Positions 1-10,910 of a stretch of 64,000 nucleotides of DNA are shown here, in pieces; the first letter of the stretch is position 1; every line of letters begins with the position of its first letter. The stretch comes from Parasponia andersonii (taxonomy: Eukaryota > Streptophyta > Magnoliopsida > Rosales > Cannabaceae), in NCBI GenBank assembly GCA_002914805.1, contig JXTB01000041.1, positions 316,780 through 380,779 on the forward strand. Reading direction: 5' to 3'. The notes under the pieces were generated by a model that had not been told where the DNA came from, searched no databases, and saw nothing but the letters and a program-made list of their open reading frames with translations. The position numbers and the translations under genes are program-made.

Positions 1-567
1 AGACTGGGGGTCACATCTTAGCCGCAGATTTGAGGAAAAAAGGGCAAAAGTCTTGATTTATCTACACATGTAAAAAAGAAAAAATAATTCTCTTTTGAAT
101 TAGGAATATGTATATAAAGGTGAATTACATGATGTAAATAGAATACTACAATGAAGTCTTTTTACTATGTTGAACCTCCTTGAGGGTGGTTCAGTTTCTA
201 CAGGTGTGATCTTGACTTGTGAAGATAATAGTTTGTTTGAAAAAGCCCCTCCTTTATCAAAGGTGTGTAACTGTAGGGACAGCTGGCAATTTGGACTTTG
301 CCGATGACTGGATCAGTCCAGACCAGAAATAGAACTTTTTACTCGGGTGTTTAAGAAACGCTGTTCTAAGTTGAATACTAATACTATTTAAGCATTTTAC
401 TTAGTGTTCTAAGTTGAATACTAATACTATTTAAGCATTTTACTTAGTGTCTTGGTTCGCCTAGTCCTTCACCCGTTATGCATTTCTATTGTTCGTCTTT
501 GTTTATACTAAACTCTTCTTTAGTGGCTTTTATAAGCAAAGTTGTTTTTATGATTTAAAAGAACGAA
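1..567. other. Left-edge AT-rich sequence, no confirmed gene
   Basis: From base 2 the plus strand is open for 23 codons to a TAA at 71-73 (begins DWGSHLSRRFEEK). This could be the last exon of a gene running in from the left, but 23 codons can occur by chance. The rest is non-coding, apart from a 43-bp tandem duplication. Confidence 0.3.
363..448. repeat. 43-bp tandem duplication
   Basis: Bases 363-405 are repeated at 406-448 with no visible mismatch; the unit starts GTTCTAAGTTGAATACTAAT. The perfect identity suggests a recent duplication or an assembly duplication. Confidence 0.9.
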
Positions 568-572
568 GATTC

Positions 573-880
573 TGTTGGAGCGATTCTTATCAGCTGTCCA
601 CGTGTCTCTGAACTGCTGACGTTGTATCTTTCAACTGTCCATGTATCCTTGCTATCCCAGTGTGCTTTTTACTTCAAGTCGGGTGGAGAGGCGGGGGTGG
701 CCACCTGCAAAGACTCTCCGATGCTTAAATCAGTTGTTTATCCCTGAGGCTGAGAAGCAAAGATTCAGTTTTTCTTTTTATATGTCTATCTTAATCTCCC
801 CTTTTTTTTCGAGGGGGAAGCAAGACTTATATACATAATTCTGGAACTTTGAGCTTTTTTCGGCTCACAATCTCAGGCTT
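573..880 (-). repeat. Truncated 3' LTR remnant
   Basis: Aligns with 3626-3930 from the shared TGTTGGAGCG start through the C-rich tract and the element-end sequences, then diverges at about 880. In element orientation the missing part is U3 and the polypurine tract, so a deletion joined the inner part of the LTR to the antisense ORF region. GATTC at 568-572 precedes it. Confidence 0.75.
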
Positions 881-1032
881 ATATACAAAGGGTCGAGGGC
901 TCCGCCCATTAGTAACTTCGCCCCTCTGCCCCCCGAAGGCTCTATTATTTTAGGGAGGAGGCACCTGAAATGGCTGCGGTTTCCCTTATTCCCCTGATCC
1001 ATTAGTTCTTCGCTCTGACGGGGATTCACCCG

Positions 1033-1980
1033 ATGCAGCTAAACGCTAACGGGGTCATGGTCTTGATGGGGTTCTCTGCTCTGTCAGTTCTCCTTAACGT
1101 GCATATCGACCTGGAGGTGGTCTTTTATGCCTACAAGCTCACCCTCATCCCCAAAAAGAGCTCCTACCCCATTTTCTACTTCCAGCCGCTCCCGAGATGC
1201 CATATTTTCTGGGGCTTGGCGAGGTCGGATAAGCAATGGGACTCCCACTCTAGGCTGTATGCCGTCGGAGGGGCGTGATGCTCTCCTTGGGTGAATGGGG
1301 AACACTTCCAAGTTCCTTCGTTTTTTTCTGCAATGTAAGTACTAAGTTGTGATTTTTTGGGTATGTGTACACCTCGTCTGTTATTATTCATGATATTTTG
1401 CTTTGTGCAGCCTCTGCGGAAGAAAGCAGGTTTGAGCCGCAACTGTCGACGGGGCGGCTCGAGGAGCTGGAGGGGATCGTCATCTTTGGGTCCTTTGGGG
1501 ATTGCCGACACATCCAGGTCGTCCTGAATCCTAGGTGATAAACATGATGCCTAGGATCATCTCATATCTCCTCTTCCCGTTGGACACCTGGGTCATTACA
1601 AAGCACCTGCGGAGCCAGCTTGACGCCTCGGCTCTGAACCGGTTCCGCCGGGATGAGCAGAGTCGCATCGCCATGGTGGGTCGTCAGATCACGGCCTCGA
1701 GCCAGCTGGCGGGTCCCAATGACCTGGTGGCGCCGACCGGCCACGAGCTCGAAGAGGCGGTGAGACTCGTGGCCGAGGAGTGCGTCAGGCTTCGTAGAGA
1801 GGAAACCGCCGCCCCTAAGAGGGTTAAGGGTGAGTTCATTTTCGCATCCTAGGGCTTCGTCGATCAGGTCATGGCTGCGTTCTAATCACGTTGCTTGCTC
1901 TTTACAGGTTCTGATGCAGGCCCTTCGACAGACCATTCCCCAGTCAAGGGGAGTGCCGGTATTCCCTAGGCAAGCTCGAA
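1033..1980 (+). pseudogene. Antisense spliced ORF of the Tat-type element (putative plant transposon protein)
   Basis: 1033-1278 encodes a segment starting MQLNANGVMVLMGF with VVFYAYKLTLIPKK and SDKQWDSHSRLYAVGG. It matches from memory the plant 'putative gypsy-type transposon' domain (xPxQLxPNGWxxLxGF...FFYCYK...DSNKDWKxRFFFVSG). A frame break follows at about 1276. Intron-like signals on the same strand support a spliced antisense transcript: donor GTAAGT at 1335, acceptor TTTGTGCAG ending 1410, donor GTGAGT at 1830, acceptor TTTACAG ending 1907. The exon at 1535-1829 codes for a basic, helix-rich stretch with VRLVAEECVRLRREE. Function is unknown in any family member I can name. It is on the strand opposite gag, as expected for the antisense ORF of Grande/Retand-like elements. 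Confidence 0.6.
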
Positions 1981-2004
1981 GGCGCCCCTTGCCGTATATG
2001 ACCT

Positions 2005-3530
2005 TCATAGAGGGGACCACAGGTGTTTCACCACCGGGCGCCAACAAGCCCTCCCGGTCCGCTTGCCTTTTTCGGGCCTGGGAGTGTCTTCCTTTAACTG
2101 GCTTCCGCCGGTCTTCACGTTCTGCTTCAACTTGTCGGCATGGATCGCCATTATAACCTGCGCGTAAAAGCTACGGCAGTTGATTGTGTCATGCCCGTGA
2201 TCTTTGTGAAATTGGCAGTACATGTTCCTGCATTTCATGTGCTAAGGAACATTGGACTTGGGTGGGTCTTTGAAAATGCTCCTGTCCCTGTTCTGGAGGT
2301 AGATCACATCGATCGGCGTGTTGAGCTCGTATTTCGGCAGCGGGTCCCTAGACGCCTTCCTCCTCTTGCCGTCTTCTTGACCGCCTTGGGTGGGGGCTCC
2401 TTGTTTCGGAGTTGGCCCTTAGTCTGGCGCATGCCTCTTTATTCCTTGCAGGGCCGGGGTTTGCGCCGACGCTGTTGTTATCGTGGCGGAGGCCTTGGGC
2501 GTTATCTGGTGGCTTTCCAACACCCTGAATACCCCTTCCGACCTTGCCTGGACGTCTGCCATATCGTATGGCAAGTTCAAAAGCAGATGATCCGATAAAA
2601 TCGATCCCGGCTGTAGGCCCCTGACGAGCGAACTTGCGGCTTGGGCCGAGTTGGCGTTGTGCACTAGGGACATCACCTCCAGGAAACGCGACAAGTATTC
2701 TCTCGGAGACTCGTTCGCGGTTTGTTCTAACCGGTCAAGGTCTCGCATGGTTTTTTGCTACCTCCGGGCGCCCATGTATTGCTTTAAGAAAAGTTTGTAG
2801 AAATCTTCGAACCTGTTTATGGACTTCCTTGGAAGTTGTCTAAACCATAATAGGGCCGGTCCCGCCAGGGTTGTGGAGAAGACTCTGCAGGTCACAGCCT
2901 CGTCCTTGGTCTCCAAGGCCATCTTCTGTTGAAAGTGGTATATGTGATCGAGGGGGTCGGTTTTTCCCTCAAATGGTCTGAAGGTCGGAGTTGTGAAGTC
3001 TTTCGGCTTAGGTTCCAGTTGAATCCAGTCGGCGAAGGCCGTCCGGTTGATCCCTCGCACGGTCTGCTCTGCCAGATCATCGGGGGTCTGGCTGTGATGG
3101 GCTCCGAGCCTCTTACTCAGCTCCGCCATCATTTATTGTTTCCAATTAGAAAGCACACCTTCCGGGCTTTCTTGATGCCTTTGTCCACCGCCGCTCCGGC
3201 TCGGAAAGGCCTTATCTGGCTTTGTTGCTCCCCCTGCATCCGCGATTTGGATGGGGCGGGAACTTCCCTCGGCGGTTGGCCCCCAGACTCTTGTTGGACC
3301 TCTTCGTCAAAGTCTTCCCTTCGCCCGCTTCTAGCTTCGCTTGCCAGCAGCCCTTCGAGGCGGGTGTTATCTCTGCGTACTTCTGCAACTTCATCTTTTA
3401 AACCTAGGAGGGCAGCAAGGGCAGCAAGCATTTGGTCTAGCTTTTGTTCCAGACTCGGTCGTGCTTCCTGGGAGCTCTCTCCGGCGTCGGGATGTGTGCT
3501 CCTGTTTGTTATTCTTGAGGGTGCCATCAT
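2005..3530 (-). pseudogene. Degenerate gag (capsid/nucleocapsid) of the pol-less element
   Basis: Three minus-strand segments read as one gag. 3530-3129 encodes a charged N-terminal region with a coiled-coil-like stretch. 3132-2758 holds the retrotransposon capsid domain (key words DPLDHIYHFQQKM, ALLWFRQLP, FKLFLKQY-like). After an in-frame stop, 2748-2419 continues with RLEQTANESPREYLSRF. 2238-2005 carries the zinc-knuckle-like CxxFHxxHGHDTxxC region (MYCQFHKDHGHDTINC), typical of Tat/Athila Gag C-termini. The first two segments overlap in different frames, so at least one frameshift and one stop break the gene. In a live element Gag would package RNA into virus-like particles. This copy cannot encode the full protein. 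Confidence 0.75.
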
Positions 3531-3604
3531 CCGACGTTGTATGGCCTTTTGTTCGGGGAGAGCGCGATTGTGAGTCTCCTACTCTTTCTCTCGCGCTCAA
3601 CGAT

Positions 3605-3624
3605 TTCCCACAGACGACGCCAAA
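3605..3624 (-). other. Primer-binding-site region
   Basis: Directly inside the LTR the minus strand reads TTTGGCGTCGTCTGTGGGAA. This resembles the TTGGCGCCGTCTGTGGGAA-type sequence that follows the 5' LTR of many Tat-lineage plant elements, with one CpG-type change. Confidence 0.6.
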
Positions 3625-3625
3625 C

Positions 3626-4407
3626 TGTTGGAGCGATTCTTACCAGCTGTCCACGTGTCTCTGAACTGCTGACGTTGTATCTTCCAACTGTCCACGTATC
3701 CTTGCTATCCCAGCGTGCTTTTTACTTCAAGTCGGGTCGGAGATGCGTGGGTGGCTACCTGCAAAGACTCTCCGATGCTTAAGTCAGTTGTTTATCCCTG
3801 AGGCTGAGAAGCGAAGATTTAGTTTTTCTTTTCATATGTCTATCTTAATCTCCCCCTTTTTTTCGAGGGAGAAGCAAGGTTTATTATATATATAATTCTG
3901 GAACTGAGAGCTTTTTCCGGCTCTCAATCCCAGGATTGAGTACCTTTTTTCATCATAATTTACTCTAAAGATCACGGACCGTGATTACCGTGATTTCCCT
4001 TGCATCGTCGTGGCCTGTTTTTCGCCGTCCCCTACGACTCGAGCCTGTCGGGGGCGAGACTTTGACAAATCGTCGTTCTGTCAGGGCGGTTTGCCCAATG
4101 TGCGCACCTACCCAGGATCGCATTAAATGTCTTGTCTGGGTCTGGAGTAGCGCGTTGCCTCCTATGGTCTTCTGGCGGAAGACCCTCGAGGCTTCTGACC
4201 CTCAGCTGTCGAGACAAGAACTGGATTGGGTCGAACTGTCCAGGATCTGGGATGGATTCGGCCCTGGCCTCGGACAGCCCATGAGCCTATACGGTATCAC
4301 GTGTGACTCGCGTGACTTTTAAATGGTTACTCTGGACACGCGTCAGATGGTGTACCTCCTTTGTGACCTGCTCTGCCATGGTACGTGATCTAGGAACGGG
4401 TCCCACA
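3626..4407 (-). repeat. 5' LTR of the pol-less element
   Basis: On the plus strand it starts TGTTGG (3626) and ends CCCACA (4407), so it reads TGTGGG...CCAACA on the coding strand, the usual TG...CA ends. Its first 300 bp match 573-880 closely. The right half is GC-richer. GATTC follows immediately. Confidence 0.8.
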
Positions 4408-4412
4408 GATTC

Positions 4413-6090
4413 TTTGAGTTTATTGACTTGAATTGGTTTACTTGTGTAACTAGAACTTGCTTTTGGACTTTGTTATGCTTGTTGATATTTTTTAATGCAT
4501 CGGTTGCACTCTGCTTTTGGTGGGGCGTTAGCTTCTCACACGCGGTGCTGCTGTTCCGGACAAGTAAGTTTGGTGGTTCTTTATGATGGTGGGGTCTAAA
4601 AGAGCATCAGGAAAGACTCAAAAAGCAGCTTTTGTTTTGGTAAGCTCAAGAAATTAAAGGGTAATTCTTGGGGTCATTCTTATTTTGTTATAGTAAAACC
4701 ATTTTACATAGGAAGCTTGTTCATTAGAACTTAGCAAATTTGAGATTTACCTGAGGATAAAATGATGGTAAATAATTCCTTCTTTGAATGACTCTCAATA
4801 GTTTCTATTCTGGGTTTTCCAAATTTTAGCTATGTAATGATCTTTTTTTGTTTTGTGGGGACATTTCAGGTTGGAGGTGCTAGCTTTTAAGATCCTGGGA
4901 AAGCAAACTTACTTTTGAAACAGGAGGTTTTCCCTATCTTTGGTAGTGAAAGCATTTTTTGTCTTGTATCATTATTTTTTTAACTATCATGTGCATTTTT
5001 CTTTCGATGAAAAATGTCCGCGTAAACTGACGGCCACTTTTAGTATAGGAGTTTACTAAATGAAGAAACCATAAAGGAAAAAAGACGTAAAATGAATCAA
5101 AGTGGAGGGGGTTGATGGCAGATATGCAGGTGTGTGCTTATAACCCTTTCTTCCCACGCAAATCTTGAACTGTGGTTTTCGGCTAATCTATTTAAATAGA
5201 TGATTAATGATTGGATAAACTTGATTTAATTATGGGTCATTCGTACTTTTTTACGAAGACGATAAGAATTGATTATATCATGGTTTGATTCTATCCTTAT
5301 CACCAGCAGTGTATAGCCTTATTATACACGATGGAATGAGTTTTTTCTTTAGTGTTTATATTTTGCAGAACCGTATATTTTCAGTATATTCATTTTGAAC
5401 CATCATATTTCATTCCCTGGGTATGGTTCAAAGCAGGCAAAAAAAAAAAAAAAGAGGGATCCAAGTTGCAACATTTTGATACAAAGGAATCTGGTAATTG
5501 TCTGCATGAGGCGGCAAAAATACTTTTTAAGACTTTTGATTATGAAACAGGTGAGGGATTAAAGTGTAAATTTCAGTGATTCCTTCGCCTAAGAAAGCAA
5601 CCGATTTCCTTCCTTTTCCTCCTCTTTTCTCTTTAGAATCTCACCCTCATCATTCACTCTTTCACTCAAAATGACTCAGTCTTTCATATCTTCATGCCCA
5701 AAAACCAAAGCAAAGCAAAGCAACAAAGTAGAAACAACCATTATCCTTCAATATTCTCAGAAGCCCACCAAGAAAGGATCTTATTATATCTGAAATGATT
5801 TCCTTTTCTCTCTCTTTTCCTAGTCTCTACCCTTCACATGCGAAGCAATACCAAAGTCAGAAGAACAGAAAAACAAAAGAAAGAAGATATTTAGGATTAT
5901 CAATCCAAACCTACTTTCCATTCTTCACACACAATAGCTACTTCTTTGTTATATCAATAGTCATTAATAAAAAACAAATACACTTCTAGCAACAAGAAGA
6001 TACAATCTATACGAAAACAATCAAAACCAAAGAACCAACTCGCTGAAGAACAGGGAGTTATATATATTAATAATGTTAGGATTCCTAGTT
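4413..6090. other. Intergenic, no gene seen
   Basis: AT-rich sequence with an A16 run at about 5438. A GC-richer 50-bp patch ends at a GTAAGT at about 4564, but I could not find a matching acceptor or a sustained reading frame. 5580-6090 is the 3' flank of the NHL gene. Confidence 0.5.
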
Positions 6091-6723
6091 TTAAACTGAA
6101 GTAGAGCATTGAGTCCCTGTCTTTGTTGACAGTGGACCCGTCGGAAGAGTAGGTCCGAAATCCATAACAGCAACACAATTCACATTCAATCGGTATCTGC
6201 CGGAGACCCAAGTTCCAACCTTCCACCGGAGACGACCGTTGACTTTAAGATTCAGAACTAGTTTTCCAGCAGTCTGGTCACGTCCCACTTCATAACTAAA
6301 GGAAGGAGCCACAGGTAATCCAGTTCCTATCAGAGAAGCTGATAGGAGATTACTATCTTCGTGGCCTTGGTAGAAAGGAGGGAGAGAGGTGTAAAGAGTA
6401 ATCTGTTGGCCTTTGTAAGTGGCATAAACTTGTAGCTCATCGTAGTAAATGCCCACTTTCTGGTTCGGGTTTTTGGAAAGTATAGTGAGTTGGATTGAGG
6501 AGTTGAGGAGGTGAGCGTTTGAGAGTTTGAGCTGGTAGATATCAGCTTCTTTGAGGGAGAACTCAGGCTTTGTGGGGCGAAGGATTAGCCAAACGAGGAG
6601 TATTATGGAGAGGAGTGTGGTGAAAAGAGCAGAGCCAAAAAAGACAAGCTTCTTGTAGAGCTTTTCAATGTTCACTCCTTGTTTGCCGCAGTGTTTGGGA
6701 GATTTTATGGAGATTTGAGACAT
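6091..6723 (-). CDS. NDR1/HIN1-like (NHL, LEA_2 domain) membrane protein
   Basis: Single-exon gene of 210 residues. The ATG at 6723 gives MSQISIKSPKHCGKQG; the frame is open upstream but has no other ATG. After a basic N-terminus comes one hydrophobic segment (about residues 27-50, FFGSALFTTLLSIILLVWLI) followed by LRPTKPEFSL, the usual NHL junction. The LEA_2 region follows, with the hallmark NPNQKVGIYYDELQVYATY, then LPPFYQGHEDSNLL and the RWKVGTWVSGRYRLNV block. Length and motifs match the NHL/YLS9 family (about 200-220 residues). These are plasma-membrane proteins linked to pathogen response, senescence and cold stress in Arabidopsis. The specific role here is inferred from the family only. 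A GA-rich tract lies directly upstream of the ATG, and a TATA-like TTTATAA on the minus strand lies about 85 bp upstream. No truncation seen. Confidence 0.93.
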   Translation of the reverse strand: MSQISIKSPKHCGKQGVNIEKLYKKLVFFGSALFTTLLSIILLVWLILRPTKPEFSLKEADIYQLKLSNAHLLNSSIQLTILSKNPNQKVGIYYDELQVYATYKGQQITLYTSLPPFYQGHEDSNLLSASLIGTGLPVAPSFSYEVGRDQTAGKLVLNLKVNGRLRWKVGTWVSGRYRLNVNCVAVMDFGPTLPTGPLSTKTGTQCSTSV

Positions 6724-6799
6724 TTGCAGAGAGAGAGAGAGAGAGAAGATGGTGAAGGGAAAGGAGGCTAACAAGGTTAAGGAAGAAGTGTTATGATTG

Positions 6800-9700
6800 A
6801 GGGGTTATAAAGAGAGCACTAGGAAGCAAAAAGTAGCAATAATTTTCGACCTGAAATATGCTTTTGACTAGCAGCTCCTAATGGTGAGAGAAGTTGCCGC
6901 TAAGATATTTACTAGGTAAACTTCTGGAATTTTTTTTCTTTAAAATTTATAATCGTAAATCACACTTAGTAGGTAAAATCATTTCTATTGACCGTTAGAT
7001 CTTTAGACCACCACTTGATGTGCAGAGTTTGACCCGAGTTCCATGCATGCATGGATGTTTAACCTTCTTGTGATTATCCAATCCATAGCTTGTTCTCAAA
7101 GGGTTGTTGTGACTTTAAAGGGCTAGTTGAGGTGGGACGACATTAGCCTTTTTTCAAAAGCAAATAACCTTGTTACACGTTCATATGATTAATTGACTTG
7201 CAATTATATAATAGTGTGTCAATGAAGAGCATGGGATTATGGAGATTAAAGTGCAAGCCTCGGTTAATTTGGTAAAAGCCTATTGTTATTATAATAAAGT
7301 TAATCCTCAATTTATAGCCTTTGCTTGATTATATTTTGCATTTTTTTTCCTAATCTTATTTGATGTTACTGTCGAAGCAAAAGCATATTATATAACAGAA
7401 AATACTGAATATGTGACATCAAGACATACCATCTATTTCTAGTGACGTCCAGTTTAAGAAAGAATTAAAAACTCATCCCAATCTTTCACAAAATTCCAAA
7501 GTTTAATTTCCTTTTCATAGCCCATATTCAAGAGGCATGAAGTTCAATATTATTGCTAATGGATTGTTCTCTCACTTTCAATTTAGTTTTGTTTTTACAG
7601 ATAATCCGACGGTGGACTAATGGAGCCAAAGGAGCAGAGGTACCAATGTTCAATCCCATGGTGCTGGTAGTGATCAGGTACAAGTAGTGGCCAAAGAATT
7701 GTACACATGGCAAACATGTAGGGACCACCCCCATCATTCAGTGGGCCCCAATACCCTCACATATGATAATATGACATAACATCATGAATATGCAGTGCAC
7801 TCTGCTGTATCCTAGAGAGGGAGAAAGGAAAGAAGCCATGCAACAGGCTTTAAAAGATTCATTTATGAAAGCACTTGATTTTTATATTTTAAAATATACT
7901 TTTGAATTTAGACGATGATAAATCAAAGTTGAGGATTCGGAGGGTATCTATCTTAGCCAGAATCATTGCTAGAAATACACTTTCGAAATAATTGAAAGGG
8001 AAAGTAACAATTTTAGAGGGCCATGTGAGAGATAGGCTTGTGGAATAGGCCAATATCATTGTTGTAAATTGCAAGTTAGTGAGAAATTGCGTATTGTCCT
8101 AGGCCTAGTTAGTGGTGACACTTTTCTCTTATCATTTTTATCCTTGTAGTGAATTCAATATGGTAATATTTTATTAATAAACTTAGTATTAAACAAATGA
8201 TTAATGATTGAATTCTATTCATAAGACAAGCTAAAATGGAAGGTTTAGAATTGTGGCCTTGTGGGCTTCTTGAGTTCATTGAGCTGCGCAATGAAAAAGA
8301 GTTCAAAAGGATAGAAGACATGGAGAATCTGGTGCAGAAACAAACTTTATTTTATTATTATTTTGGGAAACTCCCGGGAAACATCCGTGGCATGTCTTAT
8401 GTAGCCGTTGCTTTTAAGTTAAGAAAAGGGCATGTATGGTGAAAGATTGTTAGCTGAGATGAGCCTTGAATCTCTGCCGTTGGATTTGAATACCAAGAAA
8501 ACTTTAAAGGCTTTTGAGAATATAGTGGGCCACTGCCTGGGGAAGAGTACGAGACCCTACAAAGTTGGTTGGATCCTCCACGAGCATATTACAATCTTTC
8601 AACAGAGAAAGCAGGAGAGGTTTGAAATTAGGAGATATTTTCTTTTCTTTTTCTTCTTTTGAAATCTATTTTGAGTTATTGAGCCCTTCAATCAGGAGGG
8701 TTGGTCTTGGGGGAGGACCCCATAAAACTTTCTTTTTTTTTTTTTAATTTTAAAAACGGATCTTTGGGTTGTGAAATTATTTGTTTGAGGAACCTAAAAG
8801 CATGCCTTTTTAGTGAATTTGATCACAATGGGAAAGAAAACATCAAAGCTTTGCTTTGCCTTGTCTTTAATAGAGATAAGCATGTGATGATGGGGCTAAT
8901 AAAAGCTCCCTCTCCATTGGTTCCACTTCCACTACCAGTCGTATTAAGCTAGTCTTAGTTTGATCTTATTACATTAATAATTGATGCACAGTTTCGTGTA
9001 CAAGTGTTTCACGGACATTGTTGAGTGTGTTTGGTTTGAGCCCTAGATTTCAAATGTTACTAAAAAGAAAAAAGCTTTGCAATCCCCACTCTTCTTGACG
9101 AACTTAATTTCTTAACGGTTTCTTAAGCTTGATATGGGGTCTTGTATTTCGCTTTCATTTGTTGGAGGAAAATTTGTGTGTTCTTTTCACTTCATTTTCA
9201 CAGATGTTGTATGCCATATCTCACCATAGTTATAAACTCCTTTTATTATTCTTCCTTAAAATGTATTGTTTTAGGAATTTTTTCAGTTCGTCTTTTGAGC
9301 TAATGTATACGTATATATGTATGCATGCTAAAGCTTAATGATCCATATGTATAGATACGACTCATTAGACCAAAGTTTAAAATCAAATAAGGGGTAGGAG
9401 TCATTGTTGATTGATTTATCTGTGGTGACATTGTAAACCAATATTGAGTGGTGTGGGGAGGCAAAAGAAAAGAGTATCAAAGTTTGAGCCGAAAAGATAC
9501 AATCAAATATGATGTGACAGAAAACTATTGGTGGCCACGTTAATGCTAGTCAATTCTTCTATGGTTTTGGTACATTTGTTTTTGTTTTTTTGTTGTTGTT
9601 CTCTTTCCATAATGGCATTGCAACCCAGCTCTATTTTATTTCAATGGCAGACCCTGATAGAAATATAGCAAGTCACACTTTATTTTGTTCAACAGGGCAT

Positions 9701-10160
9701 TACCTTTGTTCAAAAGGTATTTGGTAAAACTACTATACTCAAGACAAGAAAGTCAGAATTGAATCCTAACACAACACTTTTTTGAAACTTCTGAATTGGG
9801 GTACGAGTCAATATCACTTTGTATACACTAGAAAATTTTTAAAAACTACATACTCTAAAGTTATAATGATAGTTGTTGTAGGTGACACGATTGTCGTTGT
9901 TACAATTATTTATTGGTATAGGATTCACACGAGTCTAACAATAAGCATAGACACCAATGGAAGGACATACATTCGAGGTGTGAATACCAAAATAAATCTA
10001 CGGCCGAGATATGAGAGCCTTGAGTAGAAAAATTTAACAAGTAGCTGGTGGAGAAAAATATAATATTCGGTTTGACTTGAGACAACATAAAATTGTTGTG
10101 CGTGGACCCTTAGATTATGCAGCCCATGAGGTCTGACCATTAGGCTCTACTGCATTTGTT
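6800..10160. other. Intergenic, no supported gene
   Basis: AT-rich sequence with poly-T tracts near 8655 and 8735. Open frames at 8236-8442, 8432-8662 and 9129-9338 (+) are 65-76 codons long, have no recognisable domain and run into low-complexity T tracts, so I do not call them. 10161-10910 is probably the 3' UTR and flank of the PRR gene. Confidence 0.5.
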
Positions 10161-10910
10161 TCTGGGCTTTATAGCTTTTCGTTTTTTCATCTGGGAGGCT
10201 GATATTGTTAGTATGAGAAGATTGAAGAGAATTTGGTTCCAACTTCTAAGCACCAAAACAAAAAATGGAAACAAGTTGGCTAGCTGATGAGCTATAAGCC
10301 AAGGGAATCAAATAAAGATGAGAAGAAAGTTGGCCTGTCCACTGGGGTCACCCTGGCAGACTGTAACAAAATTCAAATAGTATATTTGTGGAGCTTGAGG
10401 ACCGAAGTTACACGTTTAGGATAAAAGAATTGGAAATAGTGGTATACCATTTCTATTTCATGCTAATTGAGCTAATCAAGTACAAATGAACTAATGTGAA
10501 GGAAAAGCAGGCTTGTACAAGCCTGTACTGGTATTGATGGTGTCATTATGGAGTACATAACTCGAGTTTCTTCTACTTGGAATTTCACCAATCCGAAATA
10601 CAAATCACATACTAACAAAGACATATATCTAAACTAAGTGCGTATGTCAATATAACCTATGAGATTGTTAATGAACAAATTCACAGCTAACACAAAAAAA
10701 GAATGAATAAGCCATGCCCACAGGTACCGAGTAGAAATTGCAATGCTATACATCACGAAGTGAGTTCTCTCGCGCTTTCTGCCCCAAAGTTGACTCTCAT
10801 ACTACAAGAAAAGGAGGAGGTAGATAAGCTATACAAATCATTATGAGTAGTTCTTTAACCATTCATGTGATCCTCTTTATAACTATCCAAAGCTATATGG
10901 TTAAACCCTC

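Larger units (their letters stand above)
573..4407 (-). mobile_element. Pol-less Tat-lineage-like LTR retrotransposon (TR-GAG type)
   Basis: The element reads right to left. A full LTR (3626-4407) is followed by a primer-binding-type sequence, a degenerate gag (3530 to 2005), an antisense spliced ORF (1033 to about 1980, plus strand) and a 308-bp LTR remnant (573-880). The 5-bp sequence GATTC abuts both ends (568-572 and 4408-4412), consistent with a target-site duplication. No protease, reverse transcriptase, RNase H or integrase can be read between gag and the antisense ORF. Established knowledge: Tat-lineage Ty3 elements such as Grande and Retand carry an extra ORF in antisense between pol and the 3' LTR, and pol-less gag-bearing elements have been described as TR-GAGs. 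The layout here fits a Tat element that lost pol. It would have needed enzymes in trans. The truncated left LTR means it can no longer be a clean substrate. Confidence 0.8.

Noticed and set aside
2140..2598. 152-codon plus-strand open frame
   Set aside because: It is the antisense shadow of the degenerate gag, which has recognisable capsid and knuckle motifs on the minus strand.
2929..3573. 214-codon plus-strand open frame
   Set aside because: Antisense to gag; composition has no domain and it exists only because gag is GC-rich.
8236..8662. Two overlapping plus-strand open frames with some protein-like text
   Set aside because: No splice sites, promoter or recognisable family; the second runs into a poly-F stretch from a T tract.
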